Assembly (NCBI RefSeq): GCF_027497995.1
Contig: NZ_JAODBT010000001.1
Location: forward strand, 930,001-994,000
Reading direction: 5' to 3'
Source of the DNA: Stenotrophomonas sp. Iso1
Lineage (GTDB): Bacteria > Pseudomonadota > Gammaproteobacteria > Xanthomonadales > Xanthomonadaceae
DNA: 64,000 bases
Program-made: the position numbers and the translations under genes
Shown: in pieces, positions 32,417 to 43,012 of the stretch
Layout of the letters: each line of letters starts with the position of its first letter
How positions within the stretch are numbered: position 1 is the first letter of the stretch
Notes under the pieces: generated by a model
Database searches by the model: none
What the model was told of the DNA's origin: nothing
What the model saw: the letters and a program-made list of their open reading frames with translations, nothing else

Positions 32417-32447
32417 CGGTAGAACCGAGCATGGCCCGGCTCTACCG
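32417..32447. repeat. SMAG-like GTAG-headed REP palindrome
   Basis: A near-perfect palindrome whose arms read CGGTAGAACCGAGC (32417-32430) and GCCCGGCTCTACCG (32434-32447). The GTAG tetranucleotide at the stem base is the signature of Stenotrophomonas maltophilia SMAG REP elements. It lies between the convergently spaced ends of DUF2069 and the start of the asparaginase-like gene. Confidence 0.7.
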
Positions 32448-32454
32448 GCCAGGT

Positions 32455-32799
32455 TCACGGACGACGCTTGTTCGCAAACCGTGCGCGCATGCCCGGCACA
32501 CTGACCAGCGCCACGATCAGCAGCGCCAGGACGATCTCGATCCCCGCATACAGCAAAGTGTCGCGATGTACCCAAGCGCTCATCACGCCGTGGCTGAACC
32601 AGAACAGGGCCAATACGCCCGCCCAGAACCGGGCTGCCGCGCGCTGTAGCGCCACGCCGGCCAGCAGGAGCAATGGCGGTGCCACGAACACCAGCAGCAC
32701 CGCGGGCAGGTGGCGGTCGCTACGGAACCACCACGCGTAAAGCGCGGCAAGCAGCAGCAAGGCAAGGCCGAGCACGACGTCCCGCGCACGCGACCTCAT
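32455..32799 (-). CDS. DUF2069 family membrane protein
   Basis: 114 residues with four predicted transmembrane helices: 'VVLGLALLLLAALYAWWF', 'PAVLLVFVAPPLLLLAGVAL', 'FWAGVLALFWFSHGVMSAWV' and 'LLYAGIEIVLALLIVALVSV'. The short basic C-terminus (MRARFANKRRP) and the 'FWFSHGVMSAW' block fit DUF2069 proteins, of unknown function, often encoded beside wrbA. ATG 32799 overlaps the wrbA stop by 4 bp (ATGA). Confidence 0.82.
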   Translation of the reverse strand: MRSRARDVVLGLALLLLAALYAWWFRSDRHLPAVLLVFVAPPLLLLAGVALQRAAARFWAGVLALFWFSHGVMSAWVHRDTLLYAGIEIVLALLIVALVSVPGMRARFANKRRP

Positions 32800-33389
32800 T
32801 GCGCCAGCCGCTTGGCGATATCGGCCACACGCCGGCCCAGCACGCGGGCCAGATGGGCTTCGTCGTCGCTGGGCTGTGGGTCATCCTGGGCACCGGCCAC
32901 GTGGCTGGCGCCGTAGGGCGTACCCCCGGTGGTGGTGTGGCTGAGCGCCGGCTCGGTGAACGGGATACCGACGATCAGACAACCGTGGTGCAGCAGCGGG
33001 ATCTGCATCGACAGCAGGGTGGATTCCTGGCCGCCGTGCATCGATGCGGTGGAGGTGAATACCGCCGCCGGCTTGCCAGCCAGCGTGCCATTCACCCATT
33101 CGGCGCCAAGCCCATCGAGGAAGTGTTTGACCGGCGCGGCCATGTTGCCGAAGCGGGTTGGGCTGCCAAGCACGATGCCGTCGCATTCGGCCAGGTCGCT
33201 GATTTCCACATAGGGGGCGCCATCGTCTGGGACCGGCGGGGCGCTGGTCTGGGTAACGGCGGCCACCGGCGGCACCGTGCGCAGCCGCGCGCTCATGCCG
33301 GGGACCTCGCCAATGCCCCGGGCGATCTGCCGGGCCAATCGTGCCACCGAACCGCCACGGCTGTAGTACAGCACCAGGATTTCCGCCAT
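32796..33389 (-). CDS. wrbA: NAD(P)H:quinone oxidoreductase, WrbA family
   Basis: 197-residue flavodoxin-like FMN quinone reductase acting in two-electron quinone reduction. The phosphate-binding loop reads 'ILVLYYSRGGSVARLARQIA', and the FMN-site motifs are 'DGIVLGSPTRFGNMAAPVKH' and 'VFTSTASMHGGQESTLLSMQ', followed by 'THTTTG'-like 'LSHTTTGGTPYGASHVAG'. All are typical of WrbA. ATG 33389 (MAEILVLYYS) is chosen over ATG 33401 because GGATGG lies upstream at suitable distance and the short form matches homologues. It is cotranscribed with the DUF2069 gene and divergent from the YihY gene. Confidence 0.92.
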   Translation of the reverse strand: MAEILVLYYSRGGSVARLARQIARGIGEVPGMSARLRTVPPVAAVTQTSAPPVPDDGAPYVEISDLAECDGIVLGSPTRFGNMAAPVKHFLDGLGAEWVNGTLAGKPAAVFTSTASMHGGQESTLLSMQIPLLHHGCLIVGIPFTEPALSHTTTGGTPYGASHVAGAQDDPQPSDDEAHLARVLGRRVADIAKRLAQ

Positions 33390-33466
33390 CACACCATCCA
33401 ATCATCACGCAGGAGCCGGCAGTATCGGCGATGCGGGCCGCGCTTTGCATCGGGTACCCTTGCCGC

Positions 33467-34741
33467 ATGGAACCATTGGACTCACTCAATCTATGGATGG
33501 AACGCGTGCGCGACCGGGCGCGGAACATCAGCTTCGCGCGTTTCCTGTGGTGCCGTTTTCTTGATGACCGCCTGTTTCAGGCGGCCGGCTCATTGGCCTA
33601 CACCACCGTGTTTGCACTGGTGCCGCTGGCGATCGTGGTGTTTGGCGTGCTCTCCGCGTTCCCGATGTTCGACCGCTGGAGTGAAGCACTGAGTGACTAC
33701 GTGTTCTCCAACTTCGTGCCCTCGGCGGCGCGTGCGGCCGAAGGCTATCTGCGCCAATTTTCGGCCAGCGCCGGGCAACTGACCGCCGCCGGCTTCATCG
33801 CTTTGGTGGTGTCGCTGCTGATCACCCTCAACAGCGTCGAGCAGACCTTCAACCGTATCTGGCGTGTGGCCTCCGCGCGGCCCAAGCTCACCCGCTTCCT
33901 GGTCTATTGGACGGTGCTGACACTGGGCGCGTTGCTGGCCGCTGCCTCGTTGGCCGTTTCGGCCAAGGTGCTGTCGCTGCCGTTGTTCGGCACCACGGAG
34001 GGGCGCTGGTTGGCCGATCTTGGCTTGCGCCTGGCACCGGTATTGATCGAAATCGCCTGCGTGATGCTGATTTACCGCGTGGTGCCGCACCACACCGTGA
34101 AGTGGCGTCATGCCGTTCCCGGCGCGATGCTGGCAGTGCTGATGCTGGAGCTGGTGAAGTGGGGCATGGGCCTGTATCTGGGTAGCTTCCAGTCCTATCA
34201 GAAGCTGTACGGCACGGTGGCCTTCGTGCCGATCCTGTTGCTGTGGATCTACCTGGGCTGGGTGTCGGTGCTGTTGGGCGCTTCGCTGGCCTCGTCCATT
34301 GCTGCATTCCGTTACCAACCGGTGGCATTCCGCTTGCCGCAGGGCGGTGAGCTGTACGGCTTGTTGCGTCTGCTGGGGCGTTTCCGCGAAGCACGCGAGC
34401 AGGGCAGGGGCCTGGACGAAGAACAGATATTGACGCTGGAACCGATGCTCACCGATTCGCTGCTGCAGCAGTTGCTTGAGCAGATGGAAAGCATCCACGT
34501 GCTGCGCCGTGACGAGCAGGGCCACTGGCTGTTGGCACGTGATCTGGATCGCATCACCCTGCATGAGTTGTACGAAAGCTCGCAGCTGCGCATTCCCGTG
34601 GCCGAGGAATACCTGCCTTTCCGCGACGACGACCTGGGTCAGGCGGCGTGCCGTGCGCTGGACGAACTACGCGTGCCGTTGCGCGAGCTGCTCAAGCGTC
34701 GCGTGGACGACATCTACACGAACACTGGAGATTCTCGATGA
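33467..34741 (+). CDS. YihY/BrkB family inner membrane protein
   Basis: 424 residues. Residues ~30-285 form the YihY domain with six membrane helices ('LAYTTVFALVPLAIVVFGVL', 'FIALVVSLLITLNSVEQTFN', 'RIWRV', 'LVYWTVLTLGALLAAASLAV', 'FVPILLLWIYLGWVSVLLGA'). The remaining ~140 residues are cytoplasmic and look like a winged-helix module ('LRLLGRFREAREQGRGLDEE', 'HVLRRDEQGHWLLARDLDRI'). It was once misnamed ribonuclease BN; the true role is unknown. ATG 33467 follows the conserved MEPLDSLNLWMERVR start. Its stop overlaps the downstream thioredoxin-like gene (ATGA), so they are coupled. Confidence 0.9.
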   Translation: MEPLDSLNLWMERVRDRARNISFARFLWCRFLDDRLFQAAGSLAYTTVFALVPLAIVVFGVLSAFPMFDRWSEALSDYVFSNFVPSAARAAEGYLRQFSASAGQLTAAGFIALVVSLLITLNSVEQTFNRIWRVASARPKLTRFLVYWTVLTLGALLAAASLAVSAKVLSLPLFGTTEGRWLADLGLRLAPVLIEIACVMLIYRVVPHHTVKWRHAVPGAMLAVLMLELVKWGMGLYLGSFQSYQKLYGTVAFVPILLLWIYLGWVSVLLGASLASSIAAFRYQPVAFRLPQGGELYGLLRLLGRFREAREQGRGLDEEQILTLEPMLTDSLLQQLLEQMESIHVLRRDEQGHWLLARDLDRITLHELYESSQLRIPVAEEYLPFRDDDLGQAACRALDELRVPLRELLKRRVDDIYTNTGDSR

Positions 34742-35310
34742 CCCCCAAGCTGCTCCCTTTTGCGCTGCTGGCCCTGTTGTTGGCGGGCTGCAAACCCGGG
34801 CAACAAGATGCCGCGCCGCAGACAGCGCCCACCGCCCCAGCCGAAGCCGTTGCACCGACAGCACCGGCGCAACCCGGCATGGTGCAACAGACTGCCGACG
34901 TGCCGCAGCTGCAGGTACAGACGGTGGACGGCAAGGCCTACGATCTGGCCAGCCATCGCGGGCAGTGGGTGGTGGTCAACTTCTGGGCGACCTGGTGTGC
35001 GCCGTGCCTGCAGGAAATGCCAGAGCTGTCGGCCCTGCACGCCATGCGCAGCAACGTGGAAGTGATCGGGCTGGCCTACGAAGACATCGAGCTGGACGAA
35101 ATGCAGGCTTTCCTCAAGGAACACCCGGTGGCCTATCCCATTGCCATCATTGACACCTACAACCCGCCCAAGGATTTCGCCACCCCGCGCGGCTTGCCGA
35201 TGACTTACCTGATCGCCCCGGACGGCAAGGTCGCCAAGCAGTTCCTGGGGCCGGTCAACGCGCATGAGATCGAGCAGGCGATTACTGCTGCTGGTGGTAA
35301 GGCGGTGTAA
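34738..35310 (+). CDS. TlpA-like thioredoxin-fold lipoprotein
   Basis: 190 residues. A lipoprotein signal peptide with lipobox LAGC (MTPKLLPFALLALLLAGCKP) anchors it in the periplasmic face of a membrane. A Pro/Ala/Gln-rich linker (~35 residues) is followed by a TlpA/ResA-type thioredoxin domain: 'VVVNFWATWCAPCLQEMPEL' with the WCxPC redox site, 'VIGLAYEDIELDEMQAFLKE' and 'GLPMTYLIAPDGKVAKQFLG' with the cis-Pro region. Likely a thiol-disulfide reductase, perhaps in cytochrome c maturation, although no ccm genes are near. ATG 34738 overlaps the YihY stop. Confidence 0.92.
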   Translation: MTPKLLPFALLALLLAGCKPGQQDAAPQTAPTAPAEAVAPTAPAQPGMVQQTADVPQLQVQTVDGKAYDLASHRGQWVVVNFWATWCAPCLQEMPELSALHAMRSNVEVIGLAYEDIELDEMQAFLKEHPVAYPIAIIDTYNPPKDFATPRGLPMTYLIAPDGKVAKQFLGPVNAHEIEQAITAAGGKAV

Positions 35311-35348
35311 GCGGATCGCGGAGAATGAAGCTTGCTAAGAACTCCTTT

Positions 35349-35481
35349 CCCTTCTCCCGTAAACGGGAGAAGGTGCCCCGCAGGGGCGGATGAGGGGGCT
35401 TTAAAGCTTCCAAAAAGCTCCCAGAAAGCTTCCAGAAAGCTTCCCCTCACCCCAACCCCTCTCCCGTATACGGGAGAGGGG
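35349..35481. repeat. REP pair enclosing an 11-bp tandem repeat
   Basis: Two CTCCCGT/ACGGGAG palindromes (35349-35373 and 35456-35481) flank four consecutive 10-11-bp units of the form AAAGCTTCCAG (35403-35413, 35414-35424, 35425-35435, 35436-35445). The right palindrome is a perfect 26-bp inverted repeat. It is located between the convergent tlpA-like and ppk2 genes. This is the third REP site in the window. Confidence 0.75.
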
Positions 35482-35518
35482 CTTCAAACGACAGCTCTCC
35501 GCCCAAACATGAAAACGC

Positions 35519-36310
35519 CTACGGCGCATCCATGCTTAGCGCGACCGGAGGCAGCGGCTTCACCGCGCCAAATTTCTCGTGCTTCAGCTTGCCCTTGAGC
35601 GGCGGCAACTCCACCAGCGGCTCGTCGGTATGCGTGTCCGGCAGGCGGTCGAGCAGATCACGGATCAACGTCAGCCGGCCGCGTTTCTGGTCGTTGAAAT
35701 CCACCAGTGTCCACGGCGCATGCTGGGTGTGCGTGGCTTGCAGCATGGCCTCGCGTGCCTGCGTGTACTCGTCATAGGCCTGGCGTGACTTCAAGTCCAC
35801 CGGCGACAGCTTCCAGCCTTTGAGCGGATCTTCGCGGCGTTCGGCAAAGCGCTTTTCCTGCTGCGCCTGGTCAACGCACAGCCAGTACTTGAACAACAGG
35901 ATGCCGTCATCCACCAGCATCTTTTCGAACACCGGCGCCTGCTTGAGAAAGGCCTGGTACTGCGCATCGGTGCAGTAGCCCATCACCTTTTCCACACCGG
36001 CGCGGTTGTACCAGCTGCGATCCATCAACACGATCTCGCCTGCGGCCGGCAGGTGCGCGATATGCCGTTGGAAATACCACTGCGTATCCTCGCGGTCGGT
36101 CGGCTTGGGTAGCGCGACCACGCGGCATTGGCGGGGGTTGAGGTGCTCGGCCAGGTCCTGGATGACGCCGCCCTTGCCGGCGGTGTCGCGGCCTTCAAAC
36201 AGCGCCAACACCCGCTGCCCCCGGTGCTGGGCCCAACGCGCCATATTGGCCAGCTCCAGCTGCATGGGTTTCAGCAGCTGTTCGTACTCTTTGCGCTTGA
36301 GCTTGGCCAT
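35519..36310 (-). CDS. ppk2: Polyphosphate kinase 2 family protein
   Basis: 263-residue P-loop kinase of the PPK2 family, making nucleoside triphosphates from diphosphates and polyphosphate (or the reverse). Walker A is 'LALFEGRDTAGKGGVIQDLA', and Walker B and lid are 'IVLMDRSWYNRAGVEKVMGY'. Further family blocks are 'PRQCRVVALPKPTDREDTQW', 'YFQRHIAHLPAAGEI' and 'QEKRFAERREDPLKGWKLSP'. One-domain class I by length. ATG 36310 (MAKLKRKEYEQLLKPMQ). The preference for ADP or GDP cannot be read from sequence. It lies between a REP pair and the GT41 gene on the same strand. Confidence 0.93.
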   Translation of the reverse strand: MAKLKRKEYEQLLKPMQLELANMARWAQHRGQRVLALFEGRDTAGKGGVIQDLAEHLNPRQCRVVALPKPTDREDTQWYFQRHIAHLPAAGEIVLMDRSWYNRAGVEKVMGYCTDAQYQAFLKQAPVFEKMLVDDGILLFKYWLCVDQAQQEKRFAERREDPLKGWKLSPVDLKSRQAYDEYTQAREAMLQATHTQHAPWTLVDFNDQKRGRLTLIRDLLDRLPDTHTDEPLVELPPLKGKLKHEKFGAVKPLPPVALSMDAP

Positions 36311-36353
36311 GGCTACTCCCGGTCTGGAGTGCCGAGCCTAGCGCAGCGATGTG

Positions 36354-38066
36354 TCAGCTGGCGTCAGGGCCCTGCCAGCCATGTGCGCGGGCGAGTGGTT
36401 GCAGCAGCGCCGAGAAGTCCGCCGCAAAACCTGTCATGTCGAACAGCCCGGCGCCGTCGCGCGCCGTGGCAAGCTGCTGACGTAGCGCCAGCCGTGCGTC
36501 CGGGTTGTTGCCCAGGGCGATGGCCGTTTCGACGAAAGCGCGATCATCTGCCACGTTCATGTCGCCCAGCCCCAAGTGGTGATTGAGGCTGCCTGCCACG
36601 CGTGCGGCGAACGTTTCACCGGGCGTCGTCAGCACCGGGCAGCCGGCCCACAAGGCATCGGAGGCCGTGGTGTGTGCGTTGTAAGGGTGCGTGTCCAGGA
36701 ACAGATCAGCGTGGCGATAACGTGCCAGGTACTGCGGGTGCGGCAGCTTCTGCATGAAGACCAACCGCGAGGGTTCCACGCCGTTCTGTCGCGCGACTTC
36801 ACGCAGTCGATCGTCGGCCTTGCCGGGCCCGGACAGCAGCCACAGCACGCTGTCCGGCACGCCCTTGAGTACCTCCAGCAAGCGGCCGACGCTGCGCGGA
36901 TTGAGCTTGTAACTGTTGTTGAAGCAGCAGAACACCACGCCTTGATCCGGCAGCCCGCAATCATGCCGCGAAGGCGGCTCAGCGACGACGCGCGTATTGT
37001 CCGACGGCTGGAAGGCGCGCGGCAGGCGCAGCACCTTTTCACTAAAGGCGGGTTCGCGCTGCGGCGGCAGCACGAAATCATCGGCCAGCACGTAATCCAC
37101 CCACGGCGCACCCGAGGTGCCGGGGTAGGCCAGCCAGTTGATCTGCACGGGCGCTGGGCGCATTGCCAGCACTTCCGGCGTACCGCCACCGCCCCAGCCA
37201 CGCAGGTCGAACAACAGGTCGATGCCGGCATCACGGATGCGGCGTGCGATGGCGACATGCGGCTGCGCGCAAACATCGTGCAGCGTGTGCGCAGCGGCCT
37301 GCAGACGCTGGCGGATGCTGCTGCCGTCATCGGCGTTCAATGCGAACAAGTGCACCTGCAACTGCGGTTGGGTGCGGAGTTGTTCAAACAGCGCCACCGT
37401 GAGCAGGCCGGTTGGATGCGCACCAAAGCCGTTGGACAGGAATCCAATCCGCAGTGGGCCATGCCTGCGCACGTGAGCGACGGGTAAGCGAGGGATGGAT
37501 TGCGCCAGAACCCGCGCGCGCTGCCGGGCACAGGCGAGCTGCTCGACAGCACTGGCATCTTCGCTGAGAAAGGCGAATGGCTCCACGGCCGGATTGCCCT
37601 GAGCGACAGCGGTACGCACCTGCTGCGACAAACCATCAAGCTCGCGCCAGTCGCACAGACGACGCTGCCAGTTCAGCCGCTGCGCCGCCATGTAGGCCTC
37701 CTCCGGTGCCAACTGATGCGCGCGACGGTAGGCGTCGGCGGCGGCTTCGGGTTGATTGGCATCTTCAAGAACATGGCCCAGCCACAGCGCCATGCCGGGA
37801 TGTTGTGGCGCCAACTGGCAAGCGCGTTGTAGTAGCGCCGCGGCTTCGTCGTGGCGGCCCTGCATCCAGCGGGCGCGACCGAGGCGGGCGAGGGCTTCGG
37901 GATGGTCTGCGCGCAGTTGCAGTGCACGTTGCGCGGCGGTTTCACCGGCGGTTGTGTCGCCTGCGCTGAGTTCGGCGTCGGCCAACATGACCCAGGCGAT
38001 GAAGTCGCTGGGTTGGCGCGTGACGGCTGCGCGCAATTGCTCGCGTTCGCTCAGTGGGTTGGGCAT
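36354..38066 (-). CDS. TPR / GT41 O-GlcNAc transferase-like protein (XcOGT homologue)
   Basis: 570 residues, very similar in layout to the structurally studied Xanthomonas campestris OGT homologue. N-terminal TPRs occupy residues ~1-150 ('AWVMLADAELSAGDTTAGET', 'HPEALARLGRARWMQGRHDE', 'PGMALWLGHVLEDANQPEAA'), then a linker and the two-lobed GT41 catalytic domain: 'RIGFLSNGFGAHPTGLLTVA' with the catalytic-type His, 'LLFDLRGWGGGGTPEVLAMR', 'QINWLAYPGTSGAPWVDYVL', 'VVFCCFNNSYKLNPRSVGRL' with the UDP-binding Lys, and 'YNAHTTASDALWAGCPVLTT'. No signal peptide. Acceptor proteins in bacteria remain unclear. It is isolated, with no glycan cluster around. Confidence 0.95.
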   Translation of the reverse strand: MPNPLSEREQLRAAVTRQPSDFIAWVMLADAELSAGDTTAGETAAQRALQLRADHPEALARLGRARWMQGRHDEAAALLQRACQLAPQHPGMALWLGHVLEDANQPEAAADAYRRAHQLAPEEAYMAAQRLNWQRRLCDWRELDGLSQQVRTAVAQGNPAVEPFAFLSEDASAVEQLACARQRARVLAQSIPRLPVAHVRRHGPLRIGFLSNGFGAHPTGLLTVALFEQLRTQPQLQVHLFALNADDGSSIRQRLQAAAHTLHDVCAQPHVAIARRIRDAGIDLLFDLRGWGGGGTPEVLAMRPAPVQINWLAYPGTSGAPWVDYVLADDFVLPPQREPAFSEKVLRLPRAFQPSDNTRVVAEPPSRHDCGLPDQGVVFCCFNNSYKLNPRSVGRLLEVLKGVPDSVLWLLSGPGKADDRLREVARQNGVEPSRLVFMQKLPHPQYLARYRHADLFLDTHPYNAHTTASDALWAGCPVLTTPGETFAARVAGSLNHHLGLGDMNVADDRAFVETAIALGNNPDARLALRQQLATARDGAGLFDMTGFAADFSALLQPLARAHGWQGPDAS

Positions 38067-38253
38067 GGGAATGGCTGCATTGATGCTGTGCCGCGATTTT
38101 GCCTTGTTTTGCTTTTGTTCTCGCTGTTGCCGTCAGCGTCGCAGTTGCTCAGTGCTTTGCCTTGAGCAAAGTGCAGGAGCGTTGCTCAGGCGCCGGCCTC
38201 TTTCGCCGATGCGGTTTTTCACCGGCAACCACGGAAGCAACCACCCCCGCAGA

Positions 38254-39316
<1,063 letters not shown>

Positions 39317-39339
<23 letters not shown>

Positions 39340-40600
39340 CGGTCCTCACTACAGGGTGTTGATACCCGGGTGTGGCCGGGAACAGGCGCTCGGCGGCGCG
39401 GGTAAGGTCAGTATCGCCGTCCAGCGCGGCTTGGCGCAGGGCAGCGGTTGGCGGGTGCAGCAGGCGGTTGGTCAGGCCGTGAGCGAGTTGCTCCAGCACC
39501 TCGTCGGTGTCCTTGCCGGAGGCCAGCTGCTGACGTGCCTTGGCCAGCAGTTCCGCGCGGGACGCTTCACCAAAGGCGCGTAGCTGGCGGATCGGGGTCT
39601 GCAGCTGCGCGGCGCGCAGGTTGTCCTGGTAGCGGCCAACCTGCAGGTCGATGATGGCTTCGGCCTCGGCGGCGGCTTCGCGGCGGCTGCGGCGGTTTTC
39701 TTCCACGGCCCGTTCCATGTCATCAACGCTGTACAGGTAAGCGTCGGCCAGTTTGCCCACGCCGGCCTCGATATCGCGCGGCACCGCCAGGTCAAACAAC
39801 AACATTGGCTTGTGCTTGCGCGAGCGCAAGGCGTTGGTGACGTGGCTTTCCAGGATCACCGGCTCGCGGGCGGCGGTAGCTGAGAACACCACATCCGCTT
39901 CACCCAGGTGCCGTTCCAGCTCGCTCAGGGGCAGGGCGACGCCACCATGACGGGTGGCCAGGTCCTGCGCATGGGCCAGGGTGCGGTTGGCAATCAGCAA
40001 CCGCTTCACCTTGGCTTCGCTCAAGTGTTTGGCGGCCAGCTCGATGGTTTCGCCGGCACCGACCAGTAGCACGGTGGATTCGTCCATCCGCGCGAACGAA
40101 TCCTGCGCCAGTCGCACGGCGGTGGAAGCCACCGACACCGGATTGGCGCCCACGCGGGTATCGGTGCGCGCGCGCTTGGCGACCGAGAAGGTTTGTTGGA
40201 ACAGCCGGTCGAGCTGGTGGCCGATGACGCCGCTGTCATGCGCCCGCGCCCAGGCATCCTTCACTTGGCCCAGGATCTGCGGCTCGCCCAGCACCATTGA
40301 GTCCAGCCCGGTGGCCACGCGGAACAGGTGGCGCACCGCCTCGCCTTCACTGTGCTGGTACAGATAGCCCTGCAGGTTGCCGGCATGCTGTTCCAGCCAA
40401 TGGGCCAACGCCTGACTGTCCTCGGCCACCGCGTACAGCTCGGTGCGGTTGCAGGTGGACAGCAGTACCGCTTCAGTCAGTTGCGCTGCCTCGCGCAATG
40501 AATCCATCGCGCGCGGCAAAGCGTCACCGCCAAAGGCAGCACGTTCGCGCAGTTCTACCGGCGCAGTCTGGTGATTCAGTCCGAGCACCCACAAGGTCAT
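39317..40600 (-). CDS. hemA: Glutamyl-tRNA reductase
   Basis: 427-residue NADPH-dependent enzyme producing glutamate-1-semialdehyde, the first committed step of C5 haem biosynthesis. The catalytic Cys50 is in '[17 protein letters not shown]', with '[20 protein letters not shown]', '[20 protein letters not shown]', the Rossmann segment '[19 protein letters not shown]' and '[17 protein letters not shown]' in the dimerisation spine. ATG 40600 ([20 protein letters not shown]). It is divergent from the TPR-lolB-ispE operon across a 67-bp gap and translationally coupled to prfA. Confidence 0.98.
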
Positions 40601-40667
40601 CTGTTCAGTTGCTTGCGATAAGCTGCTGGCTGTTGAAGGCCGCCATTTTACGGCCCGGTCGCGTCAG

Positions 40668-42353
40668 ATGCCCGTATTCCATCGCATATGCAGCGTTCTG
40701 TTGTTTTCTCTGCCGGTTTTCCCGGTGCTGGCGGCCCCTGTACGGGCCACCCAGGCTCCCGTGGCGGCTGAAGCAGCAGACCCCATGACTCCGGTGCTGG
40801 CCGGCGAGTTTTCGTTGCAGGCCGGTAAGTTGGCCGACTCGGCGCGCTGGTATCTGCTGGCTGCGCAGGAGGCGAAAGGAGATGTTGGGTTGGCCGAACG
40901 GGCTACCCGCATCGCCATGCTGGCCGGCGACGATGCCGGCGCCAGTCAGGCGCTGGCGCTATGGGCGCAGCGCGATCCGAGCGCGGTAGCCGTGCGCGCG
41001 ACCCGCGCGTCGCTGGCCATGCGCAAGGGCGACGCCCGCCTGGCTCGTAAAGAGCTGCTGGCGGTACTGCATTCCTCCGAACCCCGTGCCTGGCGCTACG
41101 CGCTGCTGGCGCTGGCAACCGGTGGCCGTGACCCAGCGGTGCCGGCGCAGGTGCTGGGCGAGTTGGTCGACGCCAATGCCATCCCCGAAGATCTGGAGGC
41201 TTGGCAGGAGTTCGGCCGTCTGGCACTGCGCATGGAGCGCCCTGAGCTGGCGCGCCGCATGGTGGGTGAAGTGGTCAAACGCTTCCCGGACGAGCCGCGC
41301 GTGGCCCTGCTGCATGCCACCCAGCTCAACCAGTCCGGCAAGAAGGACGAGGCGCTGGCCCTGCTCAAGAATGTGGAGCCCAAGGCCGCGCAGGATGAAG
41401 AACTGCGCAATGCGCTGGCCATCACCTATGACATGTTTGGTGAGCCCAAGGCGGCCGAGCACGTGCTGGCGGTCGGCGAGCAGAACCTGCAGACCTGGGG
41501 CATGCGTGCCTCGTTGCTGGCCAAACAGAAAGACGACGTGGCGCTGTTGGCGCTGTATCGGGACATCTCGGCCAAGGCCAGCAAGCCGGACCCGGATCAA
41601 CGCTTATTGCTGGGCAAGATTGCCGAATACCTCAAGCGCTATCAGGAGGCCGTGGACTGGTACCACAGCGTGCCGGGTGGTCCGCTGCTTGGCGAGGCGC
41701 AGTTGCGCGCCGTCAATGCGCTGTACCTGATGGGCGAAAAGGTGCAGGCCACCACCGAAGTGCATGCCATCCAGGCCGATGCGGCGGTGGATGATGACCT
41801 GCGCCGCGATGCGTATCTGCTGGAAGCCGAGCTGCAGCAGCGCGAGAACAATGCCGATGCAGAGATGGATGTGCTGGCCCGTGGCCTGGCCGCGTATCCG
41901 GACGACAGCGCGTTGTTGTACGCCCGCGCGCTGTCCTGGGAGCGCAACGACAACGTGCCGCGTGCCGAGGCGGATCTGCGCAAGATATTGGTGGCCGAAC
42001 CGGAAAACGTCGCCGCGCTCAATGCGCTGGGTTACACCCTGGCCGACCGCACGCAGCGTTATCAGGAAGCATTGGAGCTGATCGACCGCGCGCGCGTGGC
42101 CGAGCCGGACAACGCCGCCATCGTCGACAGCTACGGCTGGGTGCTCTATCGGCTGGGTCGCAACGAAGAGGCGCTGGTGCATCTGCGCCGCGCCTGGGGC
42201 CTGAACAAGGATCCGGAAATCGCCACACATGTCGGCGAAGTGCTGTGGGTGATGGGTAACAAGGAAGAAGCGCGACGCTTCTTCGACGAGGCCCGCAAAC
42301 TGGATCCAGACAACCGCGCGCTGCAGCGTGCGATCGAGAAATTTGGCGTATGA
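40668..42353 (+). CDS. Exported TPR-repeat protein of the lolB locus
   Basis: 561 residues with an N-terminal signal peptide ([24 protein letters not shown]). The rest is almost entirely TPR helices: '[20 protein letters not shown]', '[20 protein letters not shown]', '[20 protein letters not shown]', '[20 protein letters not shown]' and '[20 protein letters not shown]'. Comparable TPR proteins stand upstream of lolB between hemA and ispE in Pseudomonas and relatives. Presumably a periplasmic scaffold in envelope biogenesis; no enzymatic domain is visible. Its stop overlaps the lolB start (ATGA), and it is the first gene of the operon. Confidence 0.9.
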   Translation: MPVFHRICSVLLFSLPVFPVLAAPVRATQAPVAAEAADPMTPVLAGEFSLQAGKLADSARWYLLAAQEAKGDVGLAERATRIAMLAGDDAGASQALALWAQRDPSAVAVRATRASLAMRKGDARLARKELLAVLHSSEPRAWRYALLALATGGRDPAVPAQVLGELVDANAIPEDLEAWQEFGRLALRMERPELARRMVGEVVKRFPDEPRVALLHATQLNQSGKKDEALALLKNVEPKAAQDEELRNALAITYDMFGEPKAAEHVLAVGEQNLQTWGMRASLLAKQKDDVALLALYRDISAKASKPDPDQRLLLGKIAEYLKRYQEAVDWYHSVPGGPLLGEAQLRAVNALYLMGEKVQATTEVHAIQADAAVDDDLRRDAYLLEAELQQRENNADAEMDVLARGLAAYPDDSALLYARALSWERNDNVPRAEADLRKILVAEPENVAALNALGYTLADRTQRYQEALELIDRARVAEPDNAAIVDSYGWVLYRLGRNEEALVHLRRAWGLNKDPEIATHVGEVLWVMGNKEEARRFFDEARKLDPDNRALQRAIEKFGV

Positions 42354-43012
42354 ACACAATAATGATGTGGCGAGCGCCACTGGTATTGCTGGTGGCGGGC
42401 GCGCTGGGCGCCTGTAGTTCGGTCTCCACGCGGCAGAAAGCACCGGTGGCAGCGGAGGTGGAGCGCGTCTCCGAACAGGCCATGGCTGCCGAGCAAGTGC
42501 GACAGGCAACGCTGCGCGCGCAACCGGAGTGGTCGTTCCAGGGGCGGGTGGCGATCAGCAAAGGCCGCAATGGTGGCAACGGCCGCATCGACTGGCAGCA
42601 ACAGAATGAACGCTACCGGGTCAGTCTGTCGGCGCCGGTCACCCGGCAGAGCTGGCAATTGACCGGCGGTGCCGGCGAGCAAGCGCGACTGGAGGGACTA
42701 GAGGGTGGTCCGCGTGGCGGTGATGACGCCAGCCAGGTGCTGCTGCAGGCCACCGGCTGGGAGATACCGGTCGAGCAGCTGCCCGATTGGGTGCGAGGCC
42801 TGCCGGCGCAGATGGCCGGCGCGCCAGACCACCAGGGCTTCGATGCCGACGGTCGCCCGCGCGTTCTACGCCAGCAGGGTTGGCAAGTTGATTACCTGGA
42901 TTGGTACCCGGCCGAAGCCGGTCGCCCGTCGCTGCCGCGTAGGATCGAGGCCGTCAATGGCGACGCCAAAGTGCGCCTGATCGTTGATGAATGGGGCGCT
43001 GGCGGGCAATGA
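42350..43012 (+). CDS. lolB: Outer membrane lipoprotein receptor LolB
   Basis: 220 residues. It is a lipoprotein with signal ending in '[14 protein letters not shown]' (lipobox LGAC), expected in the outer membrane, where it receives lipoproteins from LolA. The beta-sheet body shows '[20 protein letters not shown]', '[20 protein letters not shown]', '[20 protein letters not shown]' and the C-terminal '[10 protein letters not shown]'. These fit LolB (hydrophobic cavity and protruding loop). ATG 42350 overlaps the upstream TPR gene by 4 bp and its stop overlaps ispE by 4 bp. Confidence 0.93.
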   Translation: MNTIMMWRAPLVLLVAGALGACSSVSTRQKAPVAAEVERVSEQAMAAEQVRQATLRAQPEWSFQGRVAISKGRNGGNGRIDWQQQNERYRVSLSAPVTRQSWQLTGGAGEQARLEGLEGGPRGGDDASQVLLQATGWEIPVEQLPDWVRGLPAQMAGAPDHQGFDADGRPRVLRQQGWQVDYLDWYPAEAGRPSLPRRIEAVNGDAKVRLIVDEWGAGGQ

